A program made the position numbers and the translations under genes. Below the pieces are notes generated by a model. It was not told where the DNA came from. It worked only from the letters and a program-made list of their open reading frames with translations, and did not search any database. A stretch of 64,000 nucleotides of DNA from the NCBI GenBank assembly GCA_019112825.1, contig DXIP01000007.1, positions 31,271 through 95,270 on the forward strand. The letters run 5' to 3'. Of this stretch, positions 27,982-37,058 are shown piece after piece. The number at the start of each line of letters is the position of its first letter. Within the stretch, counting starts at the first letter, position 1. This stretch comes from Alistipes excrementigallinarum. Its GTDB lineage: Bacteria > Bacteroidota > Bacteroidia > Bacteroidales > Rikenellaceae.

Positions 27982-28878
27982 ATGAAAAAGATATTCTATT
28001 TTGCCTTTGCCTGCGCCCTTGCGCTCGGCGGAGCATCCTGCTCGGATGACAGCTCGTCCGAAGTAAACGAATGGAGTGCCATCTATGTCGGCATCGAGCG
28101 CCCGAAGCTGGGCGTCTCCACGCTGACGCTCAATATCAACCACCCGACCGCAGAGGTCGAGGCCAAGGCTTCGGTTCCCGTTACGGTAAAGCTCTCGCGC
28201 CCCGCAACGCAGGACATCACCGCAACGCTCGCCATGGAGTCGGACTGCGAAGAGGCCTGGACCTTCGAAACCCTGGAGGTTGTGATTCCCGCCGGCCAGA
28301 TTACCGCAACGACGACGCTCAACGGCGACTGGTCCTATGCAACCGACGTCGTAAGTTCGCAAACGTGGACTACCAAGATTACCGTCGCGGCAGCAACGCC
28401 TTCGAACATTACCCGTCTCTCGACGAATCTGAACGAGCTGACGATTGTCGTAAACAAGGAGCCCGTCGACCTGAAGAACGTCTCGCTGGAGACCCCCTCG
28501 GGCAACGAGCTGACCAACCGCTCGAGCTGGACGGTAACGTGCAACGGCGCTGAAACGGATACCCTGACCGATGGAGACGAAAGCTCGTACATGTACGTTT
28601 ACAACAACCTGGAGGTTGTTGTTGACCTCGGCAAGGAGGTAACTGTCACCGGCTTCAAGACGACGAACCAGTGGGGCGATGCCTATGCTCCCGACAAGGT
28701 CTCGATTTACACGAGCAGCGACGGCAGCAGCTGGTCGCTCCAGGGCAGCGACATCGAGCTTCCGGCAGCCGGCGACTTCGACTTCTCGTTCACCAAGTCC
28801 GTTACGTGCCGCTACCTGAGAATCTATGCGACGGGGCAGAACTGCCTCTTCAGCGAAATCTACATCTACGGCGAGTAG
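27982..28878 (+). CDS. DUF1735-like and F5/8 type C (discoidin) surface lipoprotein, cassette 2
   Basis: A 298-residue lipoprotein. MKKIFYFAFACALALGGASC gives a normal signal peptide with lipobox (C20). Residues about 35-150 match the DUF1735 type (SVPVTVKLSRPATQDITATLAME); about 165-298 form a discoidin domain with SSWTVTCNGAETDTLTDGD, FKTTNQWGDAYAPDKVSIYTSSDGSSW and CRYLRIYATGQN. It ends cassette 2 and is followed by a strong terminator. The start at ATG 27982 is clear, in contrast to the cassette 1 paralogue, whose start appears frameshifted. Confidence 0.88.
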   Translation: MKKIFYFAFACALALGGASCSDDSSSEVNEWSAIYVGIERPKLGVSTLTLNINHPTAEVEAKASVPVTVKLSRPATQDITATLAMESDCEEAWTFETLEVVIPAGQITATTTLNGDWSYATDVVSSQTWTTKITVAAATPSNITRLSTNLNELTIVVNKEPVDLKNVSLETPSGNELTNRSSWTVTCNGAETDTLTDGDESSYMYVYNNLEVVVDLGKEVTVTGFKTTNQWGDAYAPDKVSIYTSSDGSSWSLQGSDIELPAAGDFDFSFTKSVTCRYLRIYATGQNCLFSEIYIYGE

Positions 28879-28901
28879 GAGTTGATTCCACGCAAAAAGA
28901 G

Positions 28902-28933
28902 AGGAGGTTCACTTGAGTGAACCTCCTTTTTTT
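28902..28933 (+). terminator. Terminator of glycan cassette 2
   Basis: Stem AGGAGGTTCACT / AGTGAACCTCCT (28902-28913, 28916-28927) followed by T7. The A run upstream means it may also act for the minus-strand gene at 29002. Confidence 0.92.
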
Positions 28934-29001
28934 ATGCCCGCACGCGAGCTGCAGGGCCCCGACCGGGCGACACCGATGCAAAAACGGCAGCGGAAGAGTA
29001 A

Positions 29002-30051
29002 TTACGGGATGAGGGGGGCTTTCTCGAGCGGATTGGGCTCGACGTCGAGTCCCTGGAGCATGAAGCGCAGGATGGGGCCGCACTTGCTGCTGCAGGCCGG
29101 GTAGTATTCGCCCTGGAGGCGCTCCTCGCTTCGCAGCGAGGCGCCCCACCAGAATTCGGCCATCGCCACGGGGTGCAACCCCGACGTGAAGGCGTACTGA
29201 AGCAGCTTCGGGGCGGCGCACTCGCCGGCGCCGGCAGGAGGCACCCGGTGGGGCGTGGCGGCGAATATTTCGTTGAGGTCGCGCACCTCGCCGCGGGCGT
29301 TGCGCATGCGGAATTGGGCAAAAAGCCGCTGCTGCAGCTCGGCCGAGCGGCTGTGGCGCTCGGCCTTGAGGCGTCGCAGTTCCTCGAGCTGCGGGGCGAC
29401 AGCCGCCGAGGCCTCGGCAAGCTGCTCGGCCCACTGCCGCTTCAACTGGTGCAGCAGGGCGTGCTCGTGCTGGCTGGCGTGTGTCAGGGCCGCAAGTTCG
29501 GCGGCATCGGTTGTCTGCGCCCGAAGCCGCTCCCGCTCTTCGTGAGCGCGCACCTCGGCCGCATGAGCCTCGGAGAGTTCGCGTTGAGACTCCTGCTCGA
29601 GGCGGTGCAGCTCGCGCCGGGCCTCGAGCAGCCGGGCATCCTGCTCGAGCGCCGCAACCGCATCGTTGAGCTCGGAGATGGCGCGGTCTTCGCGCAAAAA
29701 GAAGCCGTCTGGCTGCAGCATGTCATAGACCGGAGGGACGAAGTAGGCATGGTGGTTACTTGCTGCCAGATTACCCGAAAAGGCGGCCAGAAAGCCAACC
29801 GCTCCCCCTCTGTCCCGGACAATGAGCACGCCGAACATCTTACCGGCCGCAAGTTCGTCGCGCCACTCAGCGCGCGAAGCGATGTAGGCCTGCACGCTCG
29901 CCGAGGCGGCCACGCAGAGCGGGTGGGGACGATAGCAGAAGGGGCAGGTGAAACGCTCGGGAAGCGTTGCCGGGTCAACCTCGACCGGCAGGCGGTGCAG
30001 CGGCCACGGAAGGTCGTCCGACGGGGGTATCAACTCTCTGGAAACAGTCAC
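29002..30051 (-). CDS. N-terminal domain of Bacteroidota RluA-type pseudouridine synthase, catalytic domain absent
   Basis: About 349 residues from a GTG start at 30051, four bases after the preceding stop and behind a GGAGGAGG site. The sequence matches, from memory, the long N-terminal extension of a Bacteroidota RluA-family protein: RFTCPFCYRPHPLCVAA (34-49), GKMFGVLIVRDRGGAVGFLAAFSGNLA (70-96), YFVPPVYDMLQPDGFF (103-118), a charged coiled coil (about 125-250), and PPAGAGECAAPKLLQYAF with MAEFWWG and YYPACSSKCGPIL near the end. In those proteins the RluA catalytic domain follows; here the protein stops after LDVEPNPLEKAPLIP, so no HRLD catalytic motif is present. It is either a natural stand-alone form or a truncated remnant. 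Cysteine pairs (CPFC, CSSKC) may bind metal. Confidence 0.6.
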   Translation of the reverse strand: MTVSRELIPPSDDLPWPLHRLPVEVDPATLPERFTCPFCYRPHPLCVAASASVQAYIASRAEWRDELAAGKMFGVLIVRDRGGAVGFLAAFSGNLAASNHHAYFVPPVYDMLQPDGFFLREDRAISELNDAVAALEQDARLLEARRELHRLEQESQRELSEAHAAEVRAHEERERLRAQTTDAAELAALTHASQHEHALLHQLKRQWAEQLAEASAAVAPQLEELRRLKAERHSRSAELQQRLFAQFRMRNARGEVRDLNEIFAATPHRVPPAGAGECAAPKLLQYAFTSGLHPVAMAEFWWGASLRSEERLQGEYYPACSSKCGPILRFMLQGLDVEPNPLEKAPLIP

Positions 30052-30055
30052 GACG

Positions 30056-31096
30056 CTACGCCTCCTCCTCGTAGTAGAGTTTGTAGTACTTGCCCCGCTC
30101 GTCCTCGCCCTGCTCCAAAAGGTTCGTGTTGCCGTGGACATAGATGTGGAAGTTGCGGTCGAGCTTGATGACGCTCCGGTAGTTGCGCGCCTGGCGCTTG
30201 ACGGCGGGGTCCGAGATGGCAAACTCGTCCTCGATGCGGATGTCGCGCTCGCGCTCGTACTCCTCCTTGTAGCGGGCGAAGCTCTCGGCCACCTCGGGCT
30301 GGCGGATGACCTGCTCCGAGAAGTCGTCGAGCGAGAAGTGCTCCTGCTCGCGGAAGTAGTTCATCGTCTCGTTGAGCAGCTCGGCCTGGTCGGCCTTCGA
30401 GACGGAGAACTCCGACGGCAAATGGCGCGTCACGTAGCTGCGACACATCGCCAGCGCATTGTTCGTATTGTGGTAGTTGTCCTGACGCGGACGCACGTGG
30501 AGGAAGTCGTCGGTCCAGTAGCGCGCCTCGACGCGGTTCGTATTGTCGACCACCCGCACGACGAAGCCCTGTTCGCGCTCCGAGGCAAGAATGAGGCACC
30601 CCTTGTCGAGCCGGTCGACGTTGATGCCGCGAAAGGCCGAGATGTGAAGCCCCTCCTGCTGCTCGCTCACGTCGAGGTACGTATCGCGCGTCTCGGACTT
30701 GAAGAGCCCCACCGCGTCGAGCGACTCCCCGCCGAGGCGGCACCCCGAGAAGCGGACAACGTAGAACTCGCCGCCCTTGATTTGGGGATGGCCGCCCGCC
30801 TCGTAGAGGTGGCGCGCCAGCGCTACGGAGTGGTCGTAGAAGTGCTCCGCATCGTCGAAAATCCGGCAGGCGAAGCGGTAGACCTCGTTGCACTCCAGGT
30901 CGCTCTCGTGGAAGAGATTGTAGGTCTCCTCGCCCTTGAAGCCCCCGAGGAAGTAGGCTACCAGAATGCGCGTGAGCTCCTCGTCGCCGGTCTGGGTCGA
31001 AGGCCCGGGCGAGAGCAGCAGCGGTTCGTCCTTCATCTTGTTGCCCACGAGGTGCAGCGCCAGCGCCTCGATGCGCGTATCGTCGGTATAGAGCAT
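30056..31096 (-). CDS. NdpA/YejK-type nucleoid-associated protein
   Basis: A 346-residue protein resembling the 37-kDa nucleoid-associated protein family (PF04245): an early ALALHLVGNKMKDEPLLLS segment, a central ISAFRGINVDRLDKGCLILASE block, and the C-terminal region RSVIKLDRNFHIYVHGNTNLLEQGEDERGKYYKLYYEEEA, which fits the family's end. The family binds the nucleoid in E. coli; the exact role is unknown. The downstream pseudouridine-synthase N-domain starts four bases after the stop, so the two are co-transcribed. Confidence 0.75.
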   Translation of the reverse strand: MLYTDDTRIEALALHLVGNKMKDEPLLLSPGPSTQTGDEELTRILVAYFLGGFKGEETYNLFHESDLECNEVYRFACRIFDDAEHFYDHSVALARHLYEAGGHPQIKGGEFYVVRFSGCRLGGESLDAVGLFKSETRDTYLDVSEQQEGLHISAFRGINVDRLDKGCLILASEREQGFVVRVVDNTNRVEARYWTDDFLHVRPRQDNYHNTNNALAMCRSYVTRHLPSEFSVSKADQAELLNETMNYFREQEHFSLDDFSEQVIRQPEVAESFARYKEEYERERDIRIEDEFAISDPAVKRQARNYRSVIKLDRNFHIYVHGNTNLLEQGEDERGKYYKLYYEEEA

Positions 31097-31252
31097 GCGT
31101 AATCGGATTTAGACGCTGCAAAAATCGCCATTTTTCGGAGAAACGCCAAATCGAACGCCGAATTCGTGGCGACTCGGCTCCAAAACGAAGTGAGCCGCCG
31201 AGCAGAGAAAATCCCCGATTTTTGCTACATTTGCGAAAAACCACACTGCAAC

Positions 31253-32194
31253 ATGGAGAACAGAATCTGCCAAATATTCGGCATCCGCTACCCGATTGTC
31301 TCGGGCGGCATGGTCTGGTGCAGCGGCTGGCGGCTCGCCGCCGCCGTGAGCCGCGCGGGAGGGCTCGGCCTCATCGGCTCGGGCTCGATGACTCCCGAAC
31401 TGCTGCGCGAACACATCCGCAAATGCCGCGAGGCGACCGACCGCCCCTTCGGCGTCAACGTACCGCTCATGTACCGCTACGCCGCCGAGCTCATACAGGT
31501 CATCATCGACGAACGGGTCCCCGTGGTCTTCACCTCGGCGGGAAATCCGGCCACCTGGACCTCGCGGCTGCACGATGCCGGGTGCAAGGTCGCCCACGTG
31601 GTCTCGAGCTCGCGATTCGCCCGCAAAAGCGAGGCTGCGGGGGTCGATGCCGTCGTAGCCGAGGGCTTCGAGGCGGGCGGCCACAACGGACGCGAGGAGA
31701 GCTCGACGATGGTCCTCATTCCGCAGGTACGCGAGGCGGTGACGCTCCCCCTCATCGCGGCCGGCGGCATCGCTACGGGCAGCGGCATGCTGGCTGCCTT
31801 CGCACTGGGCGCCGAGGGCGTTCAGATGGGGACGCGCTTTGCACTCAGCGCCGAGAGTTCGGCCAGCGAGGAGTTCAAACAGCTCTGCATCACGCTGCAG
31901 GAGGGCGATACGATGCTCGCACTCAAGCGGCTGAGCCCCACACGGCTTATCCGCAACGCCTTCTACCACCACATGGAGGAAGCCGAGGCGCGCGGAGCCT
32001 CGGCCGACGAGCTGCGCGAGCTGATAGGCTTCGGTCGGACACGACGGGGCATCTTCGAGGGGGACCTCGAGGAGGGAGAGCTCGAAATCGGACAAATCGC
32101 CTCGCTCATCCGCGACCTGCCGTCGGCAGGCGAGATTGTCGCTTCGCTGGTCGAGGAGTTCAACGCCCGCCGCGCCGCACTTCCGACCCTCTGA
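31253..32194 (+). CDS. FMN-dependent nitronate monooxygenase/FabK-like oxidoreductase
   Basis: A 313-residue TIM-barrel flavoprotein of the nitronate monooxygenase (2-nitropropane dioxygenase) and enoyl-ACP reductase II superfamily. Visible marks: IRYPIVSGGMVWCSG (10-24), AVSRAGGLGLIGSGSM (29-44), PFGVNVPL near 60, EGFEAGGHNGRE near 140, PLIAAGGIATGSGMLAAFALGAEGVQMGTRF (about 165-196), the FMN phosphate loop. The start at ATG 31253 sits behind a TACATTTG promoter box (31226-31233). The family covers several reactions; the substrate cannot be assigned here. Confidence 0.85.
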   Translation: MENRICQIFGIRYPIVSGGMVWCSGWRLAAAVSRAGGLGLIGSGSMTPELLREHIRKCREATDRPFGVNVPLMYRYAAELIQVIIDERVPVVFTSAGNPATWTSRLHDAGCKVAHVVSSSRFARKSEAAGVDAVVAEGFEAGGHNGREESSTMVLIPQVREAVTLPLIAAGGIATGSGMLAAFALGAEGVQMGTRFALSAESSASEEFKQLCITLQEGDTMLALKRLSPTRLIRNAFYHHMEEAEARGASADELRELIGFGRTRRGIFEGDLEEGELEIGQIASLIRDLPSAGEIVASLVEEFNARRAALPTL

Positions 32195-32217
32195 CCCTCT
32201 GAGCCTCTGAATCTCCG
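32186..32217. repeat. Short tandem octamer repeat at a stop codon
   Basis: Four consecutive 8-base units (ACCCTCTG, ACCCTCTG, AGCCTCTG, AATCTCCG) that begin in the last codons of the upstream gene and include its stop. Probably replication slippage. Confidence 0.6.
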
Positions 32218-32276
32218 AGCCGGACACGTAGCGGCCTTTGACCGGAGGCACGCTACCGTTCAGTCCGGCTCCGAAC

Positions 32277-32316
32277 AAAAAAACGGGAGACCCTCTTTCG
32301 AGAAGGTCTCCCGTTT
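32277..32316 (-). terminator. Terminator of the flavodiiron gene
   Basis: Minus strand stem of 12 bp (32281-32292 with 32305-32316) followed by a T run. May also stop plus-strand transcription from the FMN enzyme gene. Confidence 0.82.
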
Positions 32317-32408
32317 GGCTTACTGCCAACGGCTCCACGGACCCGCTGCCCCGCTGCCATCGACCGCGAACACCACGGCACGGGCAGAGGTACACAGCCG
32401 CGCGGCTT

Positions 32409-33599
32409 CTACTGCTCGTTGAAGCGGGCTGCTACCTGCTCGGCGAGCGTCCGGGCGGCGTCGTAGCTGCGGGCGTCGAAGCCCTGCTTCATCTCCACGG
32501 GGGTGCAGATGGGCTCCCACTTCATCCGCTCGGCGAACTCCTTCATGCGGCGCACGGCGGCACCGGCCCAGCAGAACGAACCGAAGAATCCGAAGTTACG
32601 CGTCGGCACGCAGCGCGCCTCAATCTTGCGCAGCAGGTGTTCCACCTCGGGGAAGAGCTCGGCGTTGTAGGTCGGCGAACCGACGAGCAGCGTATCGTAC
32701 TTGAAGACGTCGCGCACGACCATCGACATGTCGGCCGTCGTCAGATTGTGCATCACAATCGGCCGCACTCCACGCTCGGCCAGCTCGCGGGCAATCCGCT
32801 CGGCCAGCTGCTCCGTATTGCCGTACATCGAGCCGTAGGCAATCACCACGCCATGCTCGCCTTCGTAGCGGCTCAGACGGTCGTACATCGAAACCACACG
32901 CGGAATCTCGCGCTGCCATACGGGACCGTGCGTCGCGCAGATGGTCTCGATGGGCAGTCCGCCCAGCTTCTGCAGCGCCTTCTGCACCGGAGCGCCATAC
33001 TTGCCCACGATGCAGGCGTAGTAGCGGCGCATCTCGTCCCAGAAGTGGTCGAGTTCGAGCTGCGAGTCGGTGATGCCGCCGTTGAGCGCACCGAACGTAC
33101 CGAAGGCGTCGCCCGAGAAGAGCACCTTCGCTTCAGGGCACCAGGTCACCATCGTCTCGGGCCAGTGAACCATCGGGGCGAGGTGGAACTGAAGGGTGTG
33201 CGCACCGAGCTGGATGGTGGAGCCCTCCTTGACCTCGAGCGTTCCGTCGGTGATGCCATAGAAACCCGCAAGCATCTGCAGCGTCTTGGCGTTGCCGACA
33301 ATCAGCATCTTGGGATAGAGCAGACGCAGCGTCCGAATCGACGACGAATGGTCGGGCTCCATGTGGTTTACGATGAGGTAGTCGACCGTTCGGTCACCGA
33401 GCACCTCGTGGATGTTTTCGACAAAACGGCTGCCGAACGCCTCCTCGACCGTATCGATAAGGGCCACCTGCTCGTCGACAACGAGGTAGGAGTTGTACGA
33501 GACGCCGTAAGGGAGCGACCAGAGCCCCTCGAAGCGGGTCGTGGTGCGGTCGTTGACGCCCACGTAATGGATTCCGGGAATGATTTCCGTGATTTTCAT
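32409..33599 (-). CDS. Flavodiiron protein (FprA-type, O2/NO reductase)
   Basis: A 396-residue two-domain enzyme. The metallo-beta-lactamase domain (about 1-245) has the diiron ligands HMEPDH (H79, E81, D83, H84), H145 in APMVHWPE, D164 in FSGDAF and H224 in ATHGPVW. The flavodoxin domain (about 250-396) has the FMN loop AYGSMYGNTEQLAE. The family reduces O2 or NO to protect anaerobes from oxidative or nitrosative stress; it needs a rubredoxin or similar electron donor, none of which is adjacent. A TATTTTTG box at 33623-33630 is the likely promoter. Single-gene unit. Confidence 0.95.
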   Translation of the reverse strand: MKITEIIPGIHYVGVNDRTTTRFEGLWSLPYGVSYNSYLVVDEQVALIDTVEEAFGSRFVENIHEVLGDRTVDYLIVNHMEPDHSSSIRTLRLLYPKMLIVGNAKTLQMLAGFYGITDGTLEVKEGSTIQLGAHTLQFHLAPMVHWPETMVTWCPEAKVLFSGDAFGTFGALNGGITDSQLELDHFWDEMRRYYACIVGKYGAPVQKALQKLGGLPIETICATHGPVWQREIPRVVSMYDRLSRYEGEHGVVIAYGSMYGNTEQLAERIARELAERGVRPIVMHNLTTADMSMVVRDVFKYDTLLVGSPTYNAELFPEVEHLLRKIEARCVPTRNFGFFGSFCWAGAAVRRMKEFAERMKWEPICTPVEMKQGFDARSYDAARTLAEQVAARFNEQ

Positions 33600-33765
33600 A
33601 ACGTCGAAACTTTATTTTGCTGCAAAAATAGCATTTTTTTGCAAACTGAGCTAAAAAACACGAACATAGACGATTTTCCGAGGCGGATTAACCAATTCGG
33701 GGCGCCACAGGCTTGGAAGAGCCGAACACAGAACGCCGACAAGACAACGTCCTCACGTCTCCGTC

Positions 33766-33798
33766 AAAAAAAGACCACTTCCTGGGGAAGTGGTCTTT
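33766..33798 (-). terminator. Terminator of the third SusCD operon
   Basis: Minus strand 12-bp stem (33770-33781 with 33787-33798), loop ctggg region, followed by a run of T. It lies 32 bases after the stop at 33831. Confidence 0.9.
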
Positions 33799-33830
33799 CA
33801 TTATCAACTTGCGGAGTGATATTCCTGCCG

Positions 33831-35405
33831 CTAAAGAGTCTTTTCCAGCGTCTTGATTAACTCAACACCGTCGATGTTCTGTACAAGAACAGCAAACGTG
33901 TAAGAGGTGCCGGTTTCCAACTTGATGTAGCCGTTCTCGTAACCATTCTCGGAAACAATCTCCTCAATCTCGGAATCAGACAGGTCTTCACCATACTCGT
34001 TGATGATATCCTTGATGTCAATTCCGGAATCCTCAATGACGCTCGTCTTGTTCAGATAAATCTTGCCTGCCGAGATATTGGCACCCTTGATTCGATAGAA
34101 GAAGCTCGTCGCCTCGTCGTAGCCCTCGTATGCAGGGATGGTCTCGAGCGTCAGTTCGGGAGCCGGAGCATCGGGAACCTCCTCGCCGCCTGCGCTATAC
34201 TTGAAGGCAAGAGAGGTCGGAGTACCCGCAACTGCGGCGCCAGCAGCCGTGCCGTAAGGAATGACTACAAGAGTATAGCGACCGGACTTGGCGATGGGAA
34301 CAAGCAGATTCTCCTCGGCACCCGAGCTCTCCATCTCCGAGCTCTCAATCGTACCGTTGATGATACCTTCAACATATTCCTCAACCTGAGCTGCCGAAGC
34401 TACACCCTCGAAATAGGCATACTTATACGAAGCCACATCATCGTTGGGGGTCAGCTTGAAGATTGCTGAAGAGGTATTGTCCGACGACGTATAGGTACCT
34501 ACGAACTCAACAGCTACAGTCGGATTGATATCCACGGCACCGGGAAGAACGAGCTTGAACTTGCCCGAAGCATTCGTAGGACGATTGTTGCTGACGGTCG
34601 GGATGTTGAGCGAAAGGCCATTCTTGGGGAAGGTAATCACACCATTAGCCAACGTACCCGGAGCGTTGCTGAAGATTTTCAGCTCGCCAAAACCCTCAAT
34701 GGAGAAGCCCAGAGGCTGCTCGGCGATGGTTACGGCTTCGGGATTCGAGCAATCAAGGGTGATGTAGTAGTCCGAAGCTGCACCCGTAGCATCTGCGAAG
34801 TTGTAAATCGCAAACAGACCGGTACCGGCACGGTAGAGGTTCTTCAGACGATAGAGACCCTTATTGCTGTCGGACTGCTGAACCTCAACCTCGAACGATA
34901 CATTGTCAATACCATAGGCTGCCGTAATGACGTCTTCGGTATAGGTACCCATACCCAGCGAGGTCCAAGGAGCAGGTGCAACAAACGAGAACTCATACGA
35001 ACTCATGCCGTAGGGCGACGTGTTCTCCGTATCACCGATGGTAAGCGTGCAGGGATACATCTGGTCCTGCGTCAGCTTCGCATAATCATAAGTGATAACC
35101 AGATTGGTAGAGTTCTCACCGGCAGCAAAATCCACCGTCGAGGGAATCGAAAAGAGTGAGCTCTCCTCAGTTGCGAAAATCGAGAAGGAGGCTGCCTCAT
35201 CGGCGACAACACGGTATACGGGAATCGTAACCGACGAAGAGTTCTCCTCCAGGTTGACCGTCTCGCTCATGTCGGTAGCGAAATAGACCTGCTGACCCGC
35301 CGGACGCGGTGCCGGCGTGTAGTCCATCTCCTCCGTGCACGACGATGCAAACATCGTCGTGCCGGCCACGGCCAGAAAATATAATAATTTCTTGATAGCT
35401 TTCAT
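33831..35405 (-). CDS. Surface lipoprotein of the third SusCD operon, unknown specificity
   Basis: A 524-residue lipoprotein (lipobox FASSC, C23). I do not recognise a catalytic domain. The N-terminal 40-145 region (VNLEENSSSVTIPVYRVVADEAASFSIF, PSTVDFAAGENSTNLVITYDYAKL) looks like a Calx-beta/DUF1735-type Ig fold; the middle holds beta-rich repeats, and the C-terminal 420-524 region is an FN3-like domain (APELTLETIPAYEGYDEATSFFYRIKGANISAGKIYL). Its place directly after SusC and SusD suggests a surface ligand-binding protein. It could bind glycan, peptide or another nutrient. Confidence 0.7.
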   Translation of the reverse strand: MKAIKKLLYFLAVAGTTMFASSCTEEMDYTPAPRPAGQQVYFATDMSETVNLEENSSSVTIPVYRVVADEAASFSIFATEESSLFSIPSTVDFAAGENSTNLVITYDYAKLTQDQMYPCTLTIGDTENTSPYGMSSYEFSFVAPAPWTSLGMGTYTEDVITAAYGIDNVSFEVEVQQSDSNKGLYRLKNLYRAGTGLFAIYNFADATGAASDYYITLDCSNPEAVTIAEQPLGFSIEGFGELKIFSNAPGTLANGVITFPKNGLSLNIPTVSNNRPTNASGKFKLVLPGAVDINPTVAVEFVGTYTSSDNTSSAIFKLTPNDDVASYKYAYFEGVASAAQVEEYVEGIINGTIESSEMESSGAEENLLVPIAKSGRYTLVVIPYGTAAGAAVAGTPTSLAFKYSAGGEEVPDAPAPELTLETIPAYEGYDEATSFFYRIKGANISAGKIYLNKTSVIEDSGIDIKDIINEYGEDLSDSEIEEIVSENGYENGYIKLETGTSYTFAVLVQNIDGVELIKTLEKTL

Positions 35406-35434
35406 GAGTTATCTGTTTTACAAATTACACGTTA

Positions 35435-37036
35435 CTAACGCCACAGGGTACCACGATAGAGAACCGGGTCGGGATTCTGCTGGTCCTTGAGAATCGTATT
35501 GGCGCTGACTTCAGCCAGCGGGAGCGGCAGCGTCGTCCAGGGTGCATTGCCGTCGGGGCTGTTATAGCGGCACTCCGCGAAGTGGTTCGTACCGGCATAG
35601 CCCTTGAGTTGCGGCTTGTCCAGACGCTTGTAGTCGAACATGATGATACCCTCGCCCCAGAACTCAATCTGACGCTGCAGGAAAATCTCATCCTGAAGGC
35701 CCTTGCCATCGGAAGCAGCCGAACGGAAGCTCGGGTTTCGGTAGGTCTGCACGAACGTCTCGAGGAGCTGCTTGCCGCGCGAAAGGTTCTGCATACCGGC
35801 AGCCTCGGCCTGAATCAGGTACATCTCCTCAACGCGCATGAGCGGGAAGTCGGCAACCGAACCTACGCTGAAGGTAACGCCGTTACCCTCGCCGGGACGG
35901 AACTTGAAGCCGGTGTAGTCCTGAATCGAGTTCTCCCACGTCTTCTTGTCGAGCGTCGTCTGATAGTAGGAGTAGGGATACTTCTCACGGTCGGGGTTCA
36001 CCCACGAACGCTTGCGCCAGTCCGTATCGGGAATCTTGGCGAAGAGCGCCGCATCAATCTGCTTGGCCGAAGACCAGCCACCGGCTGCGCTGTAGCCATA
36101 GGTAGCCTCGGGCGACATGAACGATACGAAGTTGCAGATACCGGTCGTTACGACGCGGTTGTCGGCCGTTACGATGATACCCCACATCCATGCAGGCGTC
36201 GAGATGTCGTTGAAGCCGGTGGTGGGGCTCATCCACTGAGCCTCGGTCAGCGGCGTGGCACCGCTCAGCTCGATGGCCTTGGTAGCAGCCTCCTCTGCAT
36301 CCTTCCACTGCTCGCGCTGCAGATATACGCGGGCCAGCATACCGTAGGCAACGGCCTGGTCAACCTTGTTCTTAGCCGAACGCGTGTAACCCTCAAGATA
36401 CTTGACAGCGTTCTGAAGGTCGGGAAGAATCAACTCATCATAGAGCTTGTCAGTCTCGACGCGGGGGTTGCGACGCCCCATCAGCTCGGAGGTATTCTCA
36501 TCGACGATGGGGACCGAAAGACCGTCCCATGCGCCGTGCTCCGTACCCTTGTACTCGAAAATACGAGCCAGATGGAAGTAGGCCATGGCGCGATAAACAA
36601 GCGCCTGACCAAGGTACTCCTGCTGGGTCGAGGACATGTTCTCGGGGTCAATCTGGCCGATGAGCGTATTGGCCATGTTGATGAGCGAATAGCAGAAGTT
36701 CCAGATGAAACGGGGAGCCGCTCCTTCCTGGCTCAGCTCAGGAGTAACACCTCGCCAGTTGAGGAAACCGTTGTCATAACCGTAATCCGTTACAGCCACG
36801 TCGGGCGTCAGAGCATCGGTACCCATGCAGATACCGGGCCAACCGAAATCGTAGTGAGCTCCGGCTCCCATCGTATCGTACGTTGTAAGCCAGGCATTCA
36901 TACCGTTTACCAGTGCGGCAGGAGACTCGGCCATCTGCTCGTTGGAAACGTAGCTGGTCGGCAGCTCCTCCTTGATGCAGCCCGTCGTAAGGGATGCAAC
37001 GGCACCGAACGCAACAAGATATTTCAATATTTTCAT
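35435..37036 (-). CDS. SusD/RagB family nutrient-binding lipoprotein, third operon
   Basis: A 533-residue SusD-like lipoprotein (lipobox SLTTGC, C20). Classical RagB/SusD features: YLGQALVYRAMAYFHLARIFEYK near 140-162 (TPR-like helices), AKNKVDQAVAYGMLARVYLQREQWKDAEEAATKAI near 220-252 and the C-terminal EIFLQRQIEFWGEGIIMFDYKRLDKP, where the RRxEfwgEG-type motif is clear. It pairs with the SusC upstream (22-base gap). It belongs to the more common SusD type and is distinct from the two in the glycan locus. Confidence 0.94.
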   Translation of the reverse strand: MKILKYLVAFGAVASLTTGCIKEELPTSYVSNEQMAESPAALVNGMNAWLTTYDTMGAGAHYDFGWPGICMGTDALTPDVAVTDYGYDNGFLNWRGVTPELSQEGAAPRFIWNFCYSLINMANTLIGQIDPENMSSTQQEYLGQALVYRAMAYFHLARIFEYKGTEHGAWDGLSVPIVDENTSELMGRRNPRVETDKLYDELILPDLQNAVKYLEGYTRSAKNKVDQAVAYGMLARVYLQREQWKDAEEAATKAIELSGATPLTEAQWMSPTTGFNDISTPAWMWGIIVTADNRVVTTGICNFVSFMSPEATYGYSAAGGWSSAKQIDAALFAKIPDTDWRKRSWVNPDREKYPYSYYQTTLDKKTWENSIQDYTGFKFRPGEGNGVTFSVGSVADFPLMRVEEMYLIQAEAAGMQNLSRGKQLLETFVQTYRNPSFRSAASDGKGLQDEIFLQRQIEFWGEGIIMFDYKRLDKPQLKGYAGTNHFAECRYNSPDGNAPWTTLPLPLAEVSANTILKDQQNPDPVLYRGTLWR

Positions 37037-37058
37037 ATTCGTCCTTCAGTTTTATGGT

